From contig NZ_AWXZ01000014.1 of assembly GCF_000496075.1 (NCBI RefSeq), positions 1 through 64,000 on the forward strand: a stretch of DNA of 64,000 bases, written 5' to 3'. Of the stretch, positions 61,301-64,000 are shown piece after piece. The DNA comes from Lutibaculum baratangense AMV1. Its GTDB lineage: Bacteria; Pseudomonadota; Alphaproteobacteria; Rhizobiales; Tepidamorphaceae. Under the pieces are notes generated by a model. That model was given only the letters and a program-made list of their open reading frames with translations, was not told the DNA's origin and did no database searches. The first letter of the stretch is position 1, and every line of letters starts with the position of its first letter. Made by a program: the position numbers and the translations under genes.

Positions 61301-61848
61301 AAGTCGGCTACGAGCTCTACCAGTCCATGCTGGAGGAGGCGGTCGCGTCCCTGCGCGAGGGTGGCGGGCCCGTGGAGGAAGACGGGCAGTGGTCGCCGCA
61401 GATCGAGCTCGGCACGCCGGTGCTCATCCCGGAGCACTATGTCACCGACCTCGAGGTGCGCCTCGGCCTCTACCGCCGGCTGTCGCAGATCGAGGACGCC
61501 TCGGAGGTCGATGCCTTCGGGTCCGAGATGGCCGACCGCTTCGGGAGGCCGCCGAGCGAGGTCGAGCACCTGCTCGACATCGTGCGCATCAAGATCCTGT
61601 GCCGCGAGGCCGGCGTCGAGCGCGTCGAGGCTGGGCCGAAGGGCATGCTGTTTGCCCTGCGCAACAACCGCTTCGCCAACCCCAACGGCCTCGTGGACTT
61701 CGTGTCCAAGGAGGGCAGGCTCGCGAAGGTGCGGCCCGACCACAAGATCGTCCTTCAGCGCAGCTGGGAGTCGCCGGAGGAGAGACTGAGGGGCGCGATG
61801 CAGGTCATGCGCACGCTGGCGGGCCTGGCGCAGAAGGCAGCCGCCTGA
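58324..61848 (+). CDS. mfd: Transcription-repair coupling factor Mfd
   Basis: Mfd removes stalled RNA polymerase and recruits UvrA. The 1174-residue product has a UvrB-homology module (about 35-340), a CarD-like RNA polymerase-interacting domain near DYVVHVDHGIGRFVGLKTIE, RecG-like helicase motifs (GDVGFGKTEVALRA, DEEQHFGVAHKERLK, ATPIPRTLQLSLTGIREL), QMRGRVGRSKARAYAYF, and a C-terminal TRCF domain. The ATG at 58324 follows TGACGAC four bases after sdhE. Length is typical. Confidence 0.97.
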   Translation: MNAPTRVKSFDPRMLRGTGHVTLAHVAEGFDAVTVADAARALATGDSPLPLVFVARDAQRLAAFRQTLQFFAPGHRFLSLPAWDCLPYDRVSPAPEILSERLATLANLATADFQTPTIVGTTVNALIQRVPTRDWIGHQSLVVRPGNMLDMTSLAEWLGRNGFERSGTVRERGEFAVRGGIVDLFAPGHEAPLRLDFFGDTLESIRPFDPETQRSTGQLRELSLVPMSELTLDEESVKRFRQNFVARFGVARSDDALYTAVSERRRHQGMEHWLPFFHERMATVFDYLPGAPVMLDALLEEARAERMSQIRDYHQARVQAQENTKGEAPYKPLDPHELYLSDDDWKACLSERAHVSLTPFDVPETEATGPVFDMGSKEARSFAAERTAADASLFQAVIDHDRALNRSGKRVIVACWSEGSRDRMGDMLRDHGLTAIENVDSWDAAQALGKGMTGLAIFGIERGFEAPSLAVIGEQDVLGERYLRAKRKSRKGADFLTEVTSLSPDDYVVHVDHGIGRFVGLKTIEVTGAPHDCLEIHYHGGDKLFLPVENIELLSRYGSEDTVVQLDRLGGGGWQARKAKMKERIREMANALIKVAAARAMRDAPRLDPPEGAYDEFCARFPYEETDDQLNAIDAVLEDFHAGKPMDRLICGDVGFGKTEVALRAAFVAAMSGRQVAVVVPTTLLARQHYKTFSERFRGFPINVAQVSRMVSQKEAAAAKRGIESGEVDILVGTHALLSKSIKFRDLALLIVDEEQHFGVAHKERLKELRADVHVLTLTATPIPRTLQLSLTGIRELSIIATPPVDRLAVRTFVTPFDGVVLREALLREHYRGGQTYFVAPRLSDLPDIEEFLKEQVPEVKYAIAHGQLSSSRLEEVMTAFYDGQFDVLVSTAIVESGLDVPTANTLIVHRADMFGLAQLYQMRGRVGRSKARAYAYFAVPGGKKLTKGAEKRLKVLQSLDTLGAGFMLASHDLDIRGAGNLLGEEQSGHIKEVGYELYQSMLEEAVASLREGGGPVEEDGQWSPQIELGTPVLIPEHYVTDLEVRLGLYRRLSQIEDASEVDAFGSEMADRFGRPPSEVEHLLDIVRIKILCREAGVERVEAGPKGMLFALRNNRFANPNGLVDFVSKEGRLAKVRPDHKIVLQRSWESPEERLRGAMQVMRTLAGLAQKAAA

Positions 61849-61905
61849 GACTGCTGCCTTCGTTGCGGAGGTCGAGCCGGCATCCGCCGAGCGGGCGGCC
61901 GCTCC

Positions 61906-62577
61906 CTATTCCGCTGGCGCCTCGACGCGCGCGCGATCGATCGCTTCCGCGAGCGTTTCGGGCGACTGCGCGCCTACGACGCCGAACCGGTCGGCGAGGA
62001 TGAAGCAGGGCACTCCGGTCACGCCGAGCTGCTGGGCGAGCGCGATCTCCTTCTCGACGAGGTCGCGATCCGCATCGCCCGCGAGCAACTCCGCGATCAG
62101 GTCGCCGTCGATCCCGTTCGTTTCCGCGATCGCCGTCAGAACCTGCGGGTCCTCGATGTCCCCGCCTTCGGAGAAGTAGTGGCGGAAGAGGTCCTCAACG
62201 ACGTCAGACTGGCGGCCGGTTGAGGCCGCCCAGCGGATCAGGCGGTGCGAGTCGATCGTGTTCGGCGTCCGCGCGATCCGGCCGAAGTCGACCTCGAGCC
62301 CTTCCGCATCGGCCGCGGCCTCGATCCGGCCGTAGATCTCCCGGGCCCGCTCCGGGCCGCCGAACTTGTTTTCGAGGTACTGCTGCCGATCGACGCCGCC
62401 GCGTGGAATGGTCGGGTCGAGCTGGAACGGTCGCCACCTCACCTCTGCCTCCACGTCCGGGCGCATGGCGAGCGCCTGCTCGAGCCGCCTCTTGCCGATG
62501 TAGCACCAGGGGCAGATCGTGTCGGACACGACGTCGATCGTCAGCCTGCCGCCGGCCCCGGTCGCTGTTTCCGTCAT
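61906..62577 (-). CDS. DsbA-family (FrnE-like) oxidoreductase
   Basis: The 223-residue product begins MTETATGAGGRLTIDVVSDT and has a CPWC active site at residues 22-25. The insertion of helices and LGVTGVPCFILADRFGVVGA near residues 185-204 are typical of the FrnE / 2-hydroxychromene-2-carboxylate isomerase branch. There is no signal peptide, so it is likely cytoplasmic. It overlaps the end of the solute-binding protein gene by four bases, suggesting co-transcription. The substrate is unknown. Confidence 0.88.
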   Translation of the reverse strand: MTETATGAGGRLTIDVVSDTICPWCYIGKRRLEQALAMRPDVEAEVRWRPFQLDPTIPRGGVDRQQYLENKFGGPERAREIYGRIEAAADAEGLEVDFGRIARTPNTIDSHRLIRWAASTGRQSDVVEDLFRHYFSEGGDIEDPQVLTAIAETNGIDGDLIAELLAGDADRDLVEKEIALAQQLGVTGVPCFILADRFGVVGAQSPETLAEAIDRARVEAPAE

Positions 62578-64000
62578 GGCTTCGTGTCCTCCTCTGCCGT
62601 TCGGTCCCACCACGTCTCGAGGGCGTAGCCGTAGAGGGGCGGCGTCTCGGGATGCGCGAACCGTTCTTGGTAGGCGACCCAATGGCTCGGTCGGTGAAAC
62701 AGTGGCACGACATAGTGGCCGGAGACGAGCAGCCGGTCGAGGGCACGCACGGCCGTGACGAAGTCGTCCCTGTCGTGGGCTGCGAGCAGTGCGTCGATCG
62801 TCGCGTCGATGCCGGGGCTCGTGACGCCCATGTAGTTGCGCGTCCCCGGCTGGTCGGCGGCCGCGCTGCCCCAATAGAAGCGCTGTTCGTTGCCGGGGGA
62901 GAGCGAGCTGAACCAGAAGTGGTGGGTGACGTCGAAGTCGTAGCTCTGCTTGCGGCGCTGATACTGAGCCGAGTCCACGGAGCGAACCCGCGCCTCGATG
63001 CCGGCCCGGTCGAGCGCGCGTGAGAATGCCAGCGCGAGGCGTTCGTGCTCGCGGGTGGCGACGAGGATCTCGAACGACATGCGCTCCCCCGTCTCCGCAT
63101 TGACCAGGCGCCCGTCGCGAAGCTCGAAGCCGCCCGCCTTTAGCAGACGTAGCGCCTCCCGAAGGGCTCGCCGATCGTCTGCGCCGCGCCGCTGGCCGCC
63201 AAGGTCACCTTCCAGGACACGCTGGGGAACCTCGTCGATCCACGGTGCGAGCAGTTCGCGTTCGTGGTCGGTCGCCGGACGCCCCTCGGCCGAAAGCTCG
63301 GATCCGTCGAAGAAGCTGTCGGTGCGCTCGTACAGGTCCCGGTAGTAGGCGCGGTTCACCCAAGCGCCGGGGAAGAGGAGGGAGAGCCCCTCCCGCACCC
63401 GAATGTCGCCGAAGGGCGCCCGGCGTGTGTTGAAGACGAAGGCCGACATGCCGCGGGGGGCTCCGTTGGGCAGTGCCTCCTTGACGATCTCGCCGCGCCT
63501 GGCCGCCGGAAAGTCGTAGGAGAGAGCCCAGCGCGACGGGTCCTCCTCTTCGCGGAAATCGATGATTCCCTTGCGAAAGGCTTCCAGAGCGGTTTCCTGG
63601 TCGCGGAAGTACTCGTAGCGGATCGTGTCGAAGTTGTACTGGCCGCTGGTCGCCGGAAGGTCGTTGCCCCACCAGTCCTTCTGCCGGGTCAGGGTGATGG
63701 AGCGGCCCCGGGCGACGTTCGAGACGACGTAGGGTCCCGTCCCGACGGGGGGCGACAGGCCGAGCTTGTCGAAGGTCTCCACGTTGTAGACGTGCGACGG
63801 CAGGACCGGCATGAGGCCCATGATCAGTGGCATCTCGCGCTCTGCCTCGGGAGAGAACGAGAAGCGGACGCTCCGCTCGCCGGTCGCCCGTGCGGAGTCG
63901 ACTAGCGCATAGTAGCTGCGATGATTCGGTCGGCCCCGGTCGCGGAGCAGGCGCCATGAGGCGATCACGTCGTCGACGGTCACCGGCTCGCCGTCCGAGA
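62574..64000 (-). CDS. ABC transporter substrate-binding protein, YejA-like (N-terminus beyond the window)
   Basis: The visible 475 or so residues are the C-terminal part of a family 5 solute-binding protein. The frame is open to the window edge, reading SDGEPVTVDDVIASW just inside, a classic segment of this family. It contains FVFNTRRAPFGDIRVREGLS, AWVNRAYYRDLYERTDSFFD and an NYMGVTSPGIDATIDALL segment, which resemble the YejA peptide/microcin C type. The signal peptide and start are not visible, so partial. It is probably part of an import operon that extends past 64000. Confidence 0.85.
   Translation of the reverse strand, partial: SDGEPVTVDDVIASWRLLRDRGRPNHRSYYALVDSARATGERSVRFSFSPEAEREMPLIMGLMPVLPSHVYNVETFDKLGLSPPVGTGPYVVSNVARGRSITLTRQKDWWGNDLPATSGQYNFDTIRYEYFRDQETALEAFRKGIIDFREEEDPSRWALSYDFPAARRGEIVKEALPNGAPRGMSAFVFNTRRAPFGDIRVREGLSLLFPGAWVNRAYYRDLYERTDSFFDGSELSAEGRPATDHERELLAPWIDEVPQRVLEGDLGGQRRGADDRRALREALRLLKAGGFELRDGRLVNAETGERMSFEILVATREHERLALAFSRALDRAGIEARVRSVDSAQYQRRKQSYDFDVTHHFWFSSLSPGNEQRFYWGSAAADQPGTRNYMGVTSPGIDATIDALLAAHDRDDFVTAVRALDRLLVSGHYVVPLFHRPSHWVAYQERFAHPETPPLYGYALETWWDRTAEEDTKP

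Noticed and set aside
58033-61743. Very long open frame on the minus strand opposite mfd (over 1200 codons)
   Set aside because: GC-rich codon use on the plus strand removes stop codons from an antisense frame. The antisense protein is Arg/Leu/Asp/His-rich without recognisable domains, and mfd is certain.

Overview
This is a GC-rich, tightly packed chromosomal segment from an alphaproteobacterium, most likely of the order Hyphomicrobiales (Rhizobiales). The evidence is: the order of the S10-spc-alpha ribosomal operon, with no rpsD between rpsK and rpoA and no rpmJ after secY; a short LID-less adenylate kinase; an ATP12 chaperone; SdhE; HWE-family histidine kinases; a CobE-type protein; and the block glmU-glmS-DUF502-recG-sdhE-mfd. 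The order-level assignment is inference; no 16S gene is present.

Layout. (1) 61-14087: rpsJ to rplQ, 27 plus-strand genes for ribosomal proteins, SecY, adenylate kinase and RNA polymerase alpha. A sigma70-like promoter and leader lie before rpsM, and an intrinsic terminator follows rplQ. (2) 14291-22931: a DUF2459 protein, RecQ, a DegP-like protease, RarA, an unknown two-gene minus-strand lipoprotein unit, then crcB-rluC-atp12. (3) 23039-30397: the two propionyl-CoA carboxylase subunits, separated by a GAF-HWE kinase, an ABM-domain protein and S-formylglutathione hydrolase, then acylphosphatase, LipB and a stand-alone FliN-like protein. (4) 30490-35668: tRNA-Leu(GAG), MgtE, a GnnA/GnnB-like pair that probably makes UDP-GlcNAc3N for lipid A, a GNAT protein and a GH25 lipoprotein. 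(5) 35738-44353: AidB-like dehydrogenase, aldo/keto reductase, LprI-like and YdcF-like envelope proteins, CoaD, two cyclophilins, QueA-Tgt and tRNA-Lys(UUU). (6) 44396-51528: a small membrane protein, DUF4336, CobE, a TadG-like VWA protein, a large hybrid HWE kinase, Rpe and an envelope-anchored unknown. (7) 51633-64000: GlmU, GlmS, a DUF502 membrane protein, RecG, SdhE, Mfd, a DsbA/FrnE-like oxidoreductase and the C-terminal part of a YejA-like solute-binding protein running off the window.

Almost everything is core genome: translation, protein export, DNA repair (RecQ, RarA, RecG, Mfd, AidB), and envelope precursor synthesis (GlmS/GlmU, GnnA/GnnB). I see no insertion sequence, prophage, CRISPR array, toxin-antitoxin pair or recognisable defence island, and no obvious DNA-binding transcription factor gene. 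I did not find a convincing novel multi-gene system. The observations most worth following are a Tgt enzyme that has lost three of its four zinc ligands, the GnnA/GnnB pair, competing hairpins in the alpha-operon leader, a perfect hairpin before secY, an unknown lipoprotein plus helical-protein operon, an orphan FliN-like protein, and three very small predicted membrane proteins.
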